Source: Pseudomonadota bacterium (lineage in GTDB: Bacteria > Pseudomonadota > Gammaproteobacteria > GRL18). From it: DNA of 12,347 nt. Positions 1 through 7,789 of the stretch are shown piece by piece; position 1 is the first letter of the stretch, and each line of letters starts with the position of its first letter. The notes under the pieces were generated by a model. That model was given only the letters and a program-made list of their open reading frames with translations, did not search any database and was not told the DNA's origin. Where the stretch lies: contig DAOVUE010000005.1 of the NCBI GenBank assembly GCA_030632745.1, positions 1-12,347 on the forward strand. The letters run 5' to 3'. Made by a program: the position numbers and the translations under genes.

Positions 1-173
1 CTAAATAACTCAGTTGGATCGTAGCGTGAATGACTAAGGTGCTGTAGATTAAGGGTTTTACTGACTATTTTGGATTTATTCATAGTCACTCTATGGGTGA
101 ATTCAAAATAGTTAGAAAATCCTTAAGATGCAGTGGCTTAGGCATTCAAAGTAGATTTAACTGAGTTATTTAG
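1..173. repeat. Long imperfect palindrome (MITE/ERIC-like hairpin element)
   Basis: Bases 1-85 pair with 91-173 around a 5-nt loop (86-90), with single-base bulges at 21 and 60. Of 83 aligned positions I count 65 Watson-Crick pairs, 11 G-U pairs if the plus strand is RNA, and 7 mismatches. The outer 15 bp (1-15 and 159-173, CTAAATAACTCAGTT) are a perfect inverted repeat. No start codon with a convincing frame lies inside. It begins 13 nt past the rseP stop, where bamA often follows in related genomes. The size and shape resemble ERIC-type intergenic palindromes or a non-autonomous miniature transposable element, but I do not recognise the sequence. The left end coincides with the window edge, so the element may be longer and a target duplication cannot be tested. 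Confidence 0.75.
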
Positions 174-186
174 GATAAACAGCAAA

Positions 187-1551
187 CTAATTCAGCAATC
201 TGGTAAAATCATTGTATAAGGCAATACTCATCAGCATAACCAGGAGCATCACTCCAATTTTAACACCAATTTCCTGTATTGACTCAGATACAGGTGATCC
301 TTTAACCATTTCAACTAAATAAAAAAATAAATGTCCACCATCCAGCATGGGAATAGGCAGCAGATTAATAACTCCAAGACTTAAGCTCACAATAGCCAGA
401 AAGCGTAAAAAATTCTCAAAGCCCAATTGAGCGGAATGACCAGCCACTTCAGCAATGGTAATAGGGCCGCTGATATTTTTTAATGATGCTTCACCGATGA
501 TTATTTTACCTAACATTGTCACAGTTAGCACTGATAAATCCCAGGTTTTTTCTATTCCCCTGGGAATGGCCGAAAAAATACCGTATTGCTGGACAGTAAA
601 CATGGATTCCGGCAGGGGTGTTACTGATTCCGGACGCACGCCTATACGTCCGATCGTCTTATTCGCCTGCTTAACTTCACCAATAGTAAGATCCAGCGTT
701 AAAGTATTATTATTTCTTATAATATCAACTAAAATATCCTGACCGGGCTTAGTGATAACAAAGCGCACTAAATCCCGCCAGTGATGCACCTCCAGCTCAT
801 GCTGTTGATTTCTTATTGCAACGATTTGATCACCTGCCTGAATGCCGGCAGAAAGCGCTGGAGAATCCGGGCTGACTTCGCCTATAATCACCTTTTCAAC
901 AGGTAACTTAATGTCTAAACCGATAATTTCCTGCAGTTGAGAAGGTTCTACTTCTTTTTCAAGTTTTTCCAGGTGAAAATAAAGGCTGCGCTGATCAGAC
1001 AACTTGATATCCGCAGTCCTGCGTTCAATAAACGCACTTAATAATTGTTCATAAACAGCACTCAGAGTAGGCGTTTCTTTTCCATCGACAGAAACAATCT
1101 GATCGCCGCTGCGCAGTCCGGACTCCCAGGCCAGTGACTGGGTATCCAGATTTCCCATAATCGGCTTAACACCCTGAATACCAATAACAAACATCAGCCA
1201 AAAGGCAAATACTGAAAAAATAAAGTTAACCAAAGGGCCTGCGAAAACAATAGCAAAGCGGGCGTAAACTGATTTCTGATTAAATTCTCTATGACGTTCG
1301 TGTTCAGCAACTTCACCTTCTCTCTCATCAAGCATTTTAACGTAACCGCCCAGAGGAATACTGGCAATCACAAATTCGGTATTATCTTTTTTCCCGCGGA
1401 AGCGAAACAGTGGTTTTCCAAAGCCGATAGAAAAACGTAAAACTTTAACATCCAGTTTTCGAGCAACCCAAAAATGCCCAAACTCATGAATTGCAACCAG
1501 CAAAGCAATGGTAAAAATAAAGGCGGGTATTGTAAAGAAAAGATTATTCAT
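187..1551 (-). CDS. rseP: Regulator of sigma-E protease RseP (site-2 zinc metalloprotease)
   Basis: Inner-membrane intramembrane protease that in E. coli cuts RseA after DegS to release sigma-E, and also clears signal-peptide remnants. The 454 residues match the usual length of about 450. The zinc site HEFGH is at residues 22-26 in the first membrane helix. Two PDZ-type regions lie roughly at 115-300, the second carrying SPALSAGIQAGDQIVAI. The third zinc ligand motif LDG is at 403-405 within NLLPIPMLDGGH, followed by a last membrane helix near the C terminus. The start at 1551 places HExxH exactly where E. coli has it. No strong Shine-Dalgarno sequence is visible; the nearest is a weak GAGA about 16 nt upstream. 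It is the last gene of the cluster visible, 61 nt after dxr. The substrates in this organism are not shown by the window. Confidence 0.96.
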   Translation of the reverse strand: MNNLFFTIPAFIFTIALLVAIHEFGHFWVARKLDVKVLRFSIGFGKPLFRFRGKKDNTEFVIASIPLGGYVKMLDEREGEVAEHERHREFNQKSVYARFAIVFAGPLVNFIFSVFAFWLMFVIGIQGVKPIMGNLDTQSLAWESGLRSGDQIVSVDGKETPTLSAVYEQLLSAFIERRTADIKLSDQRSLYFHLEKLEKEVEPSQLQEIIGLDIKLPVEKVIIGEVSPDSPALSAGIQAGDQIVAIRNQQHELEVHHWRDLVRFVITKPGQDILVDIIRNNNTLTLDLTIGEVKQANKTIGRIGVRPESVTPLPESMFTVQQYGIFSAIPRGIEKTWDLSVLTVTMLGKIIIGEASLKNISGPITIAEVAGHSAQLGFENFLRFLAIVSLSLGVINLLPIPMLDGGHLFFYLVEMVKGSPVSESIQEIGVKIGVMLLVMLMSIALYNDFTRLLN

Positions 1552-1612
1552 AAACTACTAAAAAATTCTCATTAAAATAAATTGTAGGGGTGTGAAACCC
1601 TTCCTTAGGGAA

Positions 1613-2818
1613 CTACTGCTCACAAAAATTGACGGCAAGCTGTCTTGCCTGAGCATCTGCAGCGATAATAATTTCCAGCGTTTCAGCTTTCTGATGCTCA
1701 AGCTGATTTAATGTATGTTCAACAACACTGGAGATTCTGGTAAAGGAAATTTTCTCTCGCAAAAAAAAGTCCACAGCAATTTCATTGGCAGCATTCAAAA
1801 TAGCAGGAGCCGTACCACCCGCACGTAAAGCATCATAAGCCAGTTTAAGACAAACAAAACGGGAAAAATCAGGAGCTTCAAAATCCAGGTGCGCTGCTTG
1901 AAAGATATCCAGTGGCGCAACACCTGACTCCATTCTTTCCGGCCAGGCCATTGCGTGTGCAATGGGTGTGCGCATATCAGGATTACCTAATTGTGCCAAA
2001 ACTGAACCGTCGCTATAGGACACCATTGAGTGAATAATGCTTTGCGGATGAATGACAACCTGAATATCATCCGCAGTCGCATTAAACAGCCAACTGGCTT
2101 CAATCACTTCCAGACCTTTATTCATCATAGTAGCAGAATCAACTGAAATTTTTCTACCCATTTCCCAGGTCGGGTGGGCACAGGCCTGATCCGGCGTCAC
2201 ATGATGAAGTTGTTCCAGGGTTTTATGCAGGAAAGGCCCTCCAGAGGCGGTCAATAATATTTTTTCAACACCGGATGATTGTAGAATATCAGCCTGAGCG
2301 TTTTTGGCAGCAGCATCCGCTAATTTTGCCGGCATAGACTGAAATATTGCATTATGTTCACTATCAATAGGCAATAATGTCGCACCATTTTCTCTCACTG
2401 TCTGGAGAAATAAATCTCCCGACATCACCAGAGATTCTTTATTGGCCAATAAAATTCTTTTGCCTGCCTGTGCAGCCGCCAGTGAGGAATTAAGACCGGC
2501 CGCTCCTACTATGGCAGCCATCACATAATCAACCTGCTCATGCTCAGCCACTTCGTCAAGTGCCTTAACACCTGAAAGCACCTGAATATGACGCGTCGAA
2601 GCTGATTCTTTTAAGCGCTGCTGCAATTCATTCGCAGAAGTGACGTCAACCATCACAGCAATTTCAGGTAAAAATTGCTGACATTGCTGATAAAGACGAT
2701 CGACATTCTTATTTGCAGTCAGAGCAAAAGCACGAAATCGTTGTGCCTGCCTGGAAATGACATCCAGCGTACTGCTTCCTATGGAACCCGTAGCTCCTAA
2801 AATTGCAACATTTATCAT
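1613..2818 (-). CDS. dxr: 1-deoxy-D-xylulose 5-phosphate reductoisomerase
   Basis: Cytoplasmic enzyme converting DXP to 2-C-methyl-D-erythritol 4-phosphate with NADPH and a divalent metal, the committed step of the MEP isoprenoid pathway. The protein has 401 residues (E. coli 398). The N-terminal NADPH-binding loop GATGSIG is at 8-14 and ANKES at 125-129. Metal ligands fall in IDSEHN (151-156) and MMNKGLE (231-237), HPTWEMGRKISVDSAT is at 215-230, and PQSIIH at 258-263. I chose the ATG at 2818 because the protein then begins MINVAILGATG, like other Dxr proteins. An in-frame GTG at 2836 would add six residues but lacks a Shine-Dalgarno sequence. The upstream gap holds a tandem 8-mer, a 5-codon mini-ORF ending across this ATG, and a dispersed 20-mer. 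Its product feeds undecaprenyl diphosphate made by UppS two genes upstream. Confidence 0.97.
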   Translation of the reverse strand: MINVAILGATGSIGSSTLDVISRQAQRFRAFALTANKNVDRLYQQCQQFLPEIAVMVDVTSANELQQRLKESASTRHIQVLSGVKALDEVAEHEQVDYVMAAIVGAAGLNSSLAAAQAGKRILLANKESLVMSGDLFLQTVRENGATLLPIDSEHNAIFQSMPAKLADAAAKNAQADILQSSGVEKILLTASGGPFLHKTLEQLHHVTPDQACAHPTWEMGRKISVDSATMMNKGLEVIEASWLFNATADDIQVVIHPQSIIHSMVSYSDGSVLAQLGNPDMRTPIAHAMAWPERMESGVAPLDIFQAAHLDFEAPDFSRFVCLKLAYDALRAGGTAPAILNAANEIAVDFFLREKISFTRISSVVEHTLNQLEHQKAETLEIIIAADAQARQLAVNFCEQ

Positions 2819-2829
2819 AATGATTTTCT

Positions 2830-2845
2830 CATGCACTCATGCACT
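2830..2845. repeat. Perfect tandem duplication of CATGCACT just before dxr
   Basis: Two head-to-tail copies of CATGCACT (2830-2837 and 2838-2845). On the minus strand this reads AGTGCATG twice, immediately 5' of the dxr initiation region. It supplies two ATGs and one in-frame GTG. The ATG at 2832 opens a five-codon frame (MRKSL) whose TGA overlaps the dxr ATG at 2818. It may be simple slippage or may affect translation initiation. Confidence 0.8.
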
Positions 2846-2846
2846 A

Positions 2847-2866
2847 AGGAATGATGCATTTATTAA
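2847..2866 (+). repeat. Dispersed 20-mer, copy A (cdsA-dxr gap)
   Basis: The plus strand reads AGGAATGATGCATTTATTAA. The same 20 bases occur on the minus strand at 7829-7848 in the rpsB leader. An exact 20-base match in a window this size is not expected by chance (about 1e-4 with equal base frequencies). It lies 29 nt upstream of the dxr ATG, in the 74-nt gap after cdsA. It resembles a short intergenic repeat family, but two copies cannot define one. Confidence 0.75.
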
Positions 2867-2892
2867 GACACAGTCAGCATCGTTTTCCAGGT

Positions 2893-3738
2893 TCAAAGTT
2901 TGTAAAGCTGTGAAATTGCAATTAAGAAAATGGGCACAGCAGCTATCACACCATCAATACGATCCAGCATGCCGCCATGTCCCGGTAATATTTTACCACT
3001 GTCTTTAACACCAGCCTGGCGTTTAAACATACTTTCCATTAAATCACCAATCACAGAAAATATCACAGTGGCAAAAGTAATAATCATAATATTTGCATAA
3101 TCCTGAAAACTGCCCTGATAGATCATTGTGCAGATAGAGGCAACACTAACGGACAGAATTAATCCACCATAGACACCTTCCCATGATTTCCCCGGACTAA
3201 TTTTAAGCGCCAGTTTTTTCCTGCCGAAACGCCTGCCGGAAAAATAAGCACCCGTATCTGCAGCCCAGATAAGCATCATACAAAATAACAGGATATAAGG
3301 CCCCTTAATCGTTTGCTGTGCAAACTGAAGCCCTTCAATTGCATGAATAGAAATCAAAGCATACCAGGTTAATAATAATAAGATGATCCCCATAATAGCA
3401 CTAATTGCCGGCTTATCTTTCCAGAGAAAAGCACTTTGAGGATATTTAAAAACCAGAATTGCATTAAAAAACCAGAAAACCGCCGCAATCAGATTCATTA
3501 AATCGGGTGACAATAGAAAATTAATTAACCATAACGAATAAAGGATGGTAGCGACAATGGCCACAAAAGCCATTTTGGTTAATAGTGTAGGGAAGCCGGC
3601 AAGCCCGGCCCACTCATAGGCAGCTATTAGTATTACCCCTCCCATAACCAGTGCAAAAAAATCATTGGATAAAAATAAGATGCAATAGAGTGTAAATGGA
3701 AATAAGACCAAAGCGGTCATAATTCTTAGCTTTAACAT
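2893..3738 (-). CDS. cdsA: Phosphatidate cytidylyltransferase (CDP-diglyceride synthase)
   Basis: Integral inner-membrane enzyme that makes CDP-diacylglycerol from CTP and phosphatidic acid, the branch point for phosphatidylethanolamine, phosphatidylglycerol and cardiolipin. The 281 residues are mostly hydrophobic, with several membrane spans. The family signature is complete at 236-262: SMFKR, then VKDSGK, then PGHGGMLDRID, which carries the metal-binding acidic residues. An upstream conserved block WAADTGAYFSGRRFG runs from 158 to 172. The start MLKLRIMTALVLFP matches the usual N terminus. A second Met at residue 7 is possible, and neither has a strong Shine-Dalgarno sequence. The gene follows uppS by 27 nt and is probably on the same transcript; being downstream of uppS and upstream of dxr is common outside the enterobacteria. 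Confidence 0.96.
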   Translation of the reverse strand: MLKLRIMTALVLFPFTLYCILFLSNDFFALVMGGVILIAAYEWAGLAGFPTLLTKMAFVAIVATILYSLWLINFLLSPDLMNLIAAVFWFFNAILVFKYPQSAFLWKDKPAISAIMGIILLLLTWYALISIHAIEGLQFAQQTIKGPYILLFCMMLIWAADTGAYFSGRRFGRKKLALKISPGKSWEGVYGGLILSVSVASICTMIYQGSFQDYANIMIITFATVIFSVIGDLMESMFKRQAGVKDSGKILPGHGGMLDRIDGVIAAVPIFLIAISQLYKL

Positions 3739-3765
3739 ATAATTATTCTGCTTGCTTTTAATATA

Positions 3766-4521
3766 TTACTTTTTTAATGAGGTCAGCTGATCGCCCGTAC
3801 GGCCAAAACGTCTTTGTCTGGAAAAAAAGGATTGAATAGCCTTTTCAAAAATTTTTTTATCAAAATCAGGCCATAATGTGTCGGTAAAATAAAATTCACA
3901 ATAGGCCAGTTGCCAGATAATAAAATTACTGATTCTTTTTTCACCACCGGTGCGAATAAATAAGTCAGGTTCCGGCATGGTTCGCAGAGATAAATGATCT
4001 TCTATCATAGACTCATCAATATCATCAATGCTTATTTCACCCTGTTCAACTTTATGTGCAATCTGACGAGCAGCCTGAGTGATATCCCAACGACCGCCAT
4101 AGTTAGCTGCAATATTAAGAATCAAGCCGGTATTATCAGCACATAGAGCAATTGCTTCATTGACAAGCTGTTGAATTTTTTCAGAAAAAGCAGACAGATC
4201 TCCGATAATACGTAATTGGACATTATTTTCATGTAATTTTTTTACTTCACGAGTCAATGCACTGGCAAATAACTCCATCAATAGAGTGACCTCTTGTTTG
4301 GGTCTGCGCCAGTTTTCACTGCTAAAAGCAAAAAGGGTGAGAACTTCTATGTTTTGTTCTACACAACTGCCGACTATTTTTCGAACGGTATTTAATCCCG
4401 CTTTATGCCCGGCAAAACGAGGCATAAAACGTTTTTTTGCCCAACGCCCATTTCCATCCATAATAATACAGATGTGTTTTAACCGATTTCCTATGGAACG
4501 TGTCGGGTTATCAGCAGGCAT
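3766..4521 (-). CDS. uppS: Undecaprenyl diphosphate synthase, (2E,6E)-farnesyl-PP specific (cis-prenyltransferase)
   Basis: Cytosolic cis-prenyltransferase adding eight isopentenyl units to farnesyl-PP to make C55-PP, the lipid carrier for peptidoglycan and surface polysaccharides. The protein has 251 residues, a normal length. The catalytic Asp is D22 in IIMDGNGRWAKKR (19-31). Other conserved blocks are RFAGHKAG (35-42), FAFSSENWRRP (64-74) and IRTGGEKRISNF (189-200), followed by WQLAYCEFYFTDTLWPDF (203-220). The ATG lies only 2 nt after the frr stop and a GGAAA sits within the end of frr, so translation is probably coupled to frr. The MEP pathway enzyme Dxr, encoded further along, supplies its substrates. 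Confidence 0.97.
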   Translation of the reverse strand: MPADNPTRSIGNRLKHICIIMDGNGRWAKKRFMPRFAGHKAGLNTVRKIVGSCVEQNIEVLTLFAFSSENWRRPKQEVTLLMELFASALTREVKKLHENNVQLRIIGDLSAFSEKIQQLVNEAIALCADNTGLILNIAANYGGRWDITQAARQIAHKVEQGEISIDDIDESMIEDHLSLRTMPEPDLFIRTGGEKRISNFIIWQLAYCEFYFTDTLWPDFDKKIFEKAIQSFFSRQRRFGRTGDQLTSLKK

Positions 4522-4523
4522 AA

Positions 4524-5081
4524 TCAGATTTCCATCAAATCCTTTTCTTTAGTAGTGATAAGCTGATCTATTTCTTTAATATATTTATCTGTCAATTTCT
4601 GAACATCATCCTGTGCACGACGTTCTTCATCCTCAGATATTTCTTTTTCTTTCTCCAGATCTTTCAGGGTACTGTTAGCATCTCTGCGAATATTTCGTAT
4701 AGCCACTTTAGCATTTTCGCCTTCATGGCGTACTACCTTTGTTAAGCCCTTGCGTGTTTCTTCTGTTAAAGCAGGAAGCGGGATGCGAATTAGCTCACCA
4801 CTGGTGGCAGGATTCAAACCCAGATCGGAAGTTAAAATTGCTTTTTCTATAACCGGTGTCATCTTTTTTTCCCAGACCTGAACCGATAGAGTTCTGGCAT
4901 CAAGAACGGAGACATTTGCAACTTGATTTAAAGGTGTTGGACTGCCGTAATAATCCACAGTAATACTGTCCAGCAAACTGGTATGAGCCCTTCCGGTTCT
5001 TACTTTCATTAAATCATGTTTAAGTGATTCTATACTCTTTCTCATGCGACTGGCAGCATCACTATTAATTTCTTTAATCAT
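4524..5081 (-). CDS. frr: Ribosome recycling factor
   Basis: Cytosolic factor that, with EF-G, splits post-termination 70S ribosomes for a new round of initiation. The 185 residues equal the E. coli length. It starts [20 protein letters not shown] and continues [16 protein letters not shown] (23-38). The long helical C-terminal half ([19 protein letters not shown], then [25 protein letters not shown]) forms the three-helix bundle. An in-frame ATG at 5126 would add 15 residues unlike the family and would start inside the hairpin region. The ATG at 5081 has AGAGGA eight bases upstream and is preferred. The gene is separated from pyrH by 137 nt that hold a strong stem-loop, and it nearly abuts uppS. 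Confidence 0.97.
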   Translation of the reverse strand: MIKEINSDAASRMRKSIESLKHDLMKVRTGRAHTSLLDSITVDYYGSPTPLNQVANVSVLDARTLSVQVWEKKMTPVIEKAILTSDLGLNPATSGELIRIPLPALTEETRKGLTKVVRHEGENAKVAIRNIRRDANSTLKDLEKEKEISEDEERRAQDDVQKLTDKYIKEIDQLITTKEKDLMEI

Positions 5082-5117
5082 TATAATTCCTCTGACTTCT
5101 AAGTAACTTAACAATTC

Positions 5118-5159
5118 CACCATCATTGTGTAGTTGTTATGTTACTACACAAGATGGTG
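5118..5159 (-). other. Stem-loop between pyrH and frr
   Basis: CACCATCATTGTGTAGT (5118-5134) pairs with 5144-5159 over 16 bp with one bulged base and a 9-nt loop. On the transcribed minus strand it is not followed by a T-run, so it is not a classic intrinsic terminator. A messenger-processing or stability element is possible. It lies about 36 nt upstream of the frr ATG, clear of the AGAGGA ribosome site. The rest of the 137-nt gap shows no gene. Confidence 0.6.
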
Positions 5160-5218
5160 ATCAAATTTAAGTTTGGCTGATGGCTCTTTTTTATTAAGAG
5201 TATCTTATTCAACCTTTT

Positions 5219-5929
5219 TTATTCAACCAAGGTACCTTCCGGCTCTCCCTGAATGATTTTCTCAAGAGCACCTTTCTTGGTCATGTTATAAACTCGAATA
5301 GACATTTTATGATCACGGCATAATACAATAGCCGTAGCATCCATGACATTTAATTTTTTATCTAAAACTTCATCGAAGCTGAGCGTATGATAAAGCGTAG
5401 CAGTTGCGTTTTTTACGGGGTCATCAGTATAAACGCCATCAACTTTAGTTGCTTTAACCACTATATCCGCTTCAATTTCAATACCACGCAGGCTGGCAGC
5501 AGAGTCTGTAGTAAAAAAAGGATTACCCGTCCCTGCAGCAAAAATAACGACCCGGCCTTTCTCAAGATGACGAATAGCCCGACGGCGAATATAATCCTCA
5601 CATACCTGATGTATGGGTAATGCGGACATTACTCGTACTGGAACATCATTTTTTTCTAATGCATCCTGTAAAGCCAGTGAATTAATCACTGTGGCCAGCA
5701 TGCCCATATGATCGCCCGCGACCCGATCCATACCGGACGCAGCTAAACCTACACCGCGAAAGATATTGCCGCCGCCAATCACGAGACCCACTTGAATACC
5801 TTGTTCGATAAGACCTTTTACTTCTCCGGCAACATAAGTCAGCACCTGAGGATCAATACCAAAATTCTGATCCCCCATTAATGCTTCACCACTGAGCTTT
5901 AACAGGATTCTTTGATATTTTGCACTCAT
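5219..5929 (-). CDS. pyrH: Uridylate kinase (UMP kinase)
   Basis: Cytosolic homohexameric enzyme of the amino acid kinase fold that phosphorylates UMP to UDP with ATP, needed for all pyrimidine nucleotides; known bacterial enzymes are activated by GTP and inhibited by UTP. The protein has 236 residues (E. coli 241). The phosphate-binding KLSGEAL is at 11-17, GGGNIFRG at 52-59, the acceptor loop [13 protein letters not shown] at 133-145 and [13 protein letters not shown] at 159-171. The ATG at 5929 has a good AAGGAAG Shine-Dalgarno sequence a few bases upstream. It sits between tsf (96-nt gap) and frr (137-nt gap). The last 10 bases of the gene, including its stop, are repeated just downstream (5205-5214), a minor duplication. 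Confidence 0.97.
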   Translation of the reverse strand: MSAKYQRILLKLSGEALMGDQNFGIDPQVLTYVAGEVKGLIEQGIQVGLVIGGGNIFRGVGLAASGMDRVAGDHMGMLATVINSLALQDALEKNDVPVRVMSALPIHQVCEDYIRRRAIRHLEKGRVVIFAAGTGNPFFTTDSAASLRGIEIEADIVVKATKVDGVYTDDPVKNATATLYHTLSFDEVLDKKLNVMDATAIVLCRDHKMSIRVYNMTKKGALEKIIQGEPEGTLVE

Positions 5930-6025
5930 AGACGCTTCCTTAATGTTGTTTAATTTAGTATTTTGACCTTATCATCATTGTTATAAAGCGGGCCATTTAA
6001 CTCCGAACCCGGACAGGCAAAATTA

Positions 6026-6904
6026 TCAGCTGCCAATCTGAGCCATAACTTCTGCAGCAAAATCTTCCTGCTTCTTCTCCATGCCTTCACCCACTTCCAA
6101 ACGGGTAAAGCCAAGCACAGTTGCTCCGGCATCATTCACTAATTTTTCAACGCTAATATCAGGATTTTTAACAAAAGCCTGTCCCATTAAAGTATTATCT
6201 TTAATGAAGCGTTTGATTTTACCTATAACAATTTTATCAATGATTTTTTCAGGTTTACCGCTATTAGCAGCTTCAGCCGCGGCAATTTCTTTCTCTTTTG
6301 CTAACTCAGCGGCATCAAGGGAAGACTCATCCAGCCCCTTAGGATTACTGGCAGCAACGTGCATAGCAACATCTTTAATTAATGTTTCATCGCCATTCTG
6401 CATATCAACAACAACACCGATTTTTGTTCCGTGTAAGTATGCACCTAATTGGCCTTCTGTTTCAAACGTAACAAAACGACGCACAGACATATTTTCACCA
6501 ATTTTTGCAATCATGGTTTTCAATACGATATTAATCGTTTCGCCGCCATCCTGCAAAGGCATTTCCAGCAATGTCGCAACATCTGCAGGAGAATCGCTCA
6601 TAATACGTTTTGCTACAGCGCTTGCAAAATCCCCAAATTCATCACCCATGGCAACAAAGTCAGTTTCACAGTTTACTTCCAGCATCACACCTTGTTTGCC
6701 GTCGTCACTGAATTCAGCCACAACTTTACCTTCAGTTGCAATACGTCCTGCTTTTTTATCAGCCTTTGCCAAACCAGTCTTACGCATATGATCAACTGCT
6801 GCTTCTATATCACCCTCTGTCTCTACCAGTGCTTTTTTGCACTCCATCATGCCCGCGCCAGTACGGTCACGTAATTCTTTAACCAAAGCGGCTGTAATTG
6901 CCAT
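6026..6904 (-). CDS. tsf: Translation elongation factor Ts
   Basis: Cytosolic guanine-nucleotide exchange factor that regenerates EF-Tu-GTP. The protein has 292 residues (E. coli 283). The N-terminal UBA-like domain carries LRDRTGAGMMECKKAL (11-26). The conserved EF-Tu contact TDFV is at 81-84 within VNCETDFVAMGDEF, followed by the core dimerisation region. The frame stays open up to 6958, but the ATG at 6904 gives the canonical MAITAALVKELR start with AGAGG nine bases upstream. A longer form would read through the intergenic hairpin. The gene follows rpsB by 98 nt. The hairpin there could set the ratio of S2 to EF-Ts. Confidence 0.97.
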   Translation of the reverse strand: MAITAALVKELRDRTGAGMMECKKALVETEGDIEAAVDHMRKTGLAKADKKAGRIATEGKVVAEFSDDGKQGVMLEVNCETDFVAMGDEFGDFASAVAKRIMSDSPADVATLLEMPLQDGGETINIVLKTMIAKIGENMSVRRFVTFETEGQLGAYLHGTKIGVVVDMQNGDETLIKDVAMHVAASNPKGLDESSLDAAELAKEKEIAAAEAANSGKPEKIIDKIVIGKIKRFIKDNTLMGQAFVKNPDISVEKLVNDAGATVLGFTRLEVGEGMEKKQEDFAAEVMAQIGS

Positions 6905-6924
6905 TTTATTAACCTCTATAATCC

Positions 6925-6973
6925 AAAAAACGGGCAGGTTCGATGACCTTTCAGTCACCGTTTTTCCTGCCCG
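6925..6973 (-). terminator. Terminator-like hairpin (attenuator) between rpsB and tsf
   Basis: On the minus strand CGGGCAGG (from 6973) pairs perfectly with CCTGCCCG (ending at 6931). A nested 6-bp hairpin lies inside the loop, and the outer stem is followed directly by six T residues (6930-6925). This is a well-formed intrinsic terminator, yet it sits inside the rpsB-tsf unit. Partial termination is likely, because tsf has no other obvious promoter and would need readthrough. Confidence 0.75.
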
Positions 6974-7002
6974 AGAGTAGTAGTGTTATTAGTCTATTTT
7001 AA

Positions 7003-7752
7003 TTAAGATGCTTCACTTTCAGTCGTTTTTGTATCCACTTCAACAAAATCATCTGAAACTGCCTGTACATTGGCAGCTTTAGCATCCAGAACAGCTTCTG
7101 CTGCTGTATCTACATACAAATTAATGGCTCGAATTGCATCATCATTACCGGGGATAATATAATCAACACCCTTGGCCTGATTATTAGTATCAACCACACC
7201 AATAACAGGAATACCCAACTTATTAGCTTCCTGAACTGCAATTTTTTCATGACCCACGTCAATAACATAAATGGCAGAAGGCAACGAGTTCATCTCTTTA
7301 ATACCACCGAGACTTTTCTCTAATTTTTCCATTTCACGGGAATTCATCAGAGCTTCTTTTTTAGTCAAGGTATTAAATGTTCCATCAGCCGATGCTTTCT
7401 CTAAATATTTTAAACGTTTAATCGATTGCTTAACTGTTTTAAAGTTAGTCAGCATACCACCTAACCAGCGATGATTAACATAAGGCATACCACAGCGTAA
7501 AGCCTGTTCTTTCACTGCCTTTCCAGCCGCACGTTTAGTGCCGACAAATAATATTTTTCCACGTTTAGCAGCGATTTGACCAATGAAGTTCATTGCATCA
7601 TTAAACATAGGCAATGATTTTTCTAAATTGATAATATGAATTTTGTTACGATCACCAAAAATATATTGTGCATTTTTTGGATTCCAATAACGGGTACGGT
7701 GACCGAAATGTACGCCTGCTTCTAGCATTTGACGCATTGTGACTTTTGCCAT
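7003..7752 (-). CDS. rpsB: 30S ribosomal protein S2
   Basis: Structural protein of the small ribosomal subunit, at the head-body junction, assembled late and needed for S1 binding. The protein has 249 residues (E. coli about 241). The S2 signature [13 protein letters not shown] is at 14-26, followed by [25 protein letters not shown] at 96-104 and the second signature region [27 protein letters not shown]. The frame remains open to 7938, but the ATG at 7752 gives the canonical [13 protein letters not shown] and has AAGGAAAA just upstream. A longer start would translate the leader hairpin. It is the first gene of the cluster. Its long leader carries a strong hairpin, and S2 autoregulation through its leader is known in E. 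coli; whether that applies here is not shown. Confidence 0.97.
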   Translation of the reverse strand: MAKVTMRQMLEAGVHFGHRTRYWNPKNAQYIFGDRNKIHIINLEKSLPMFNDAMNFIGQIAAKRGKILFVGTKRAAGKAVKEQALRCGMPYVNHRWLGGMLTNFKTVKQSIKRLKYLEKASADGTFNTLTKKEALMNSREMEKLEKSLGGIKEMNSLPSAIYVIDVGHEKIAVQEANKLGIPVIGVVDTNNQAKGVDYIIPGNDDAIRAINLYVDTAAEAVLDAKAANVQAVSDDFVEVDTKTTESEAS

Positions 7753-7789
7753 GATATTTTCCTTGTATATAAGGGATGAGGCTGAACAC

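Noticed and set aside
2757..3008. Plus-strand frame of 83 codons across the cdsA-dxr junction
   Set aside because: It overlaps two essential genes on the other strand and has no recognisable domain; part of it is translated repeat.
5172..5188. 17-mer TTTGGCTGATGGCTCTT, matching 16 of 17 bases at 11868-11884
   Set aside because: Matches of this quality are expected about 0.5 times by chance in a window this size, so it is not evidence of a repeat.
5205..5228. Direct repeat of the last 10 bases of pyrH (TTATTCAACC, twice on the plus strand)
   Set aside because: Short and close by; most simply a small slippage duplication at the gene end with no effect on the protein.
6081..6791. Open frame of 236 codons on the plus strand, antisense to tsf
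   Set aside because: It lies wholly within tsf on the opposite strand, is Ser/Pro-rich as expected for antisense translation, and shows no family motif or ribosome site.
6905..6958. 18-residue N-terminal extension of EF-Ts
   Set aside because: It would read the intergenic terminator hairpin. The ATG at 6904 has AGAGG and gives the family N terminus.
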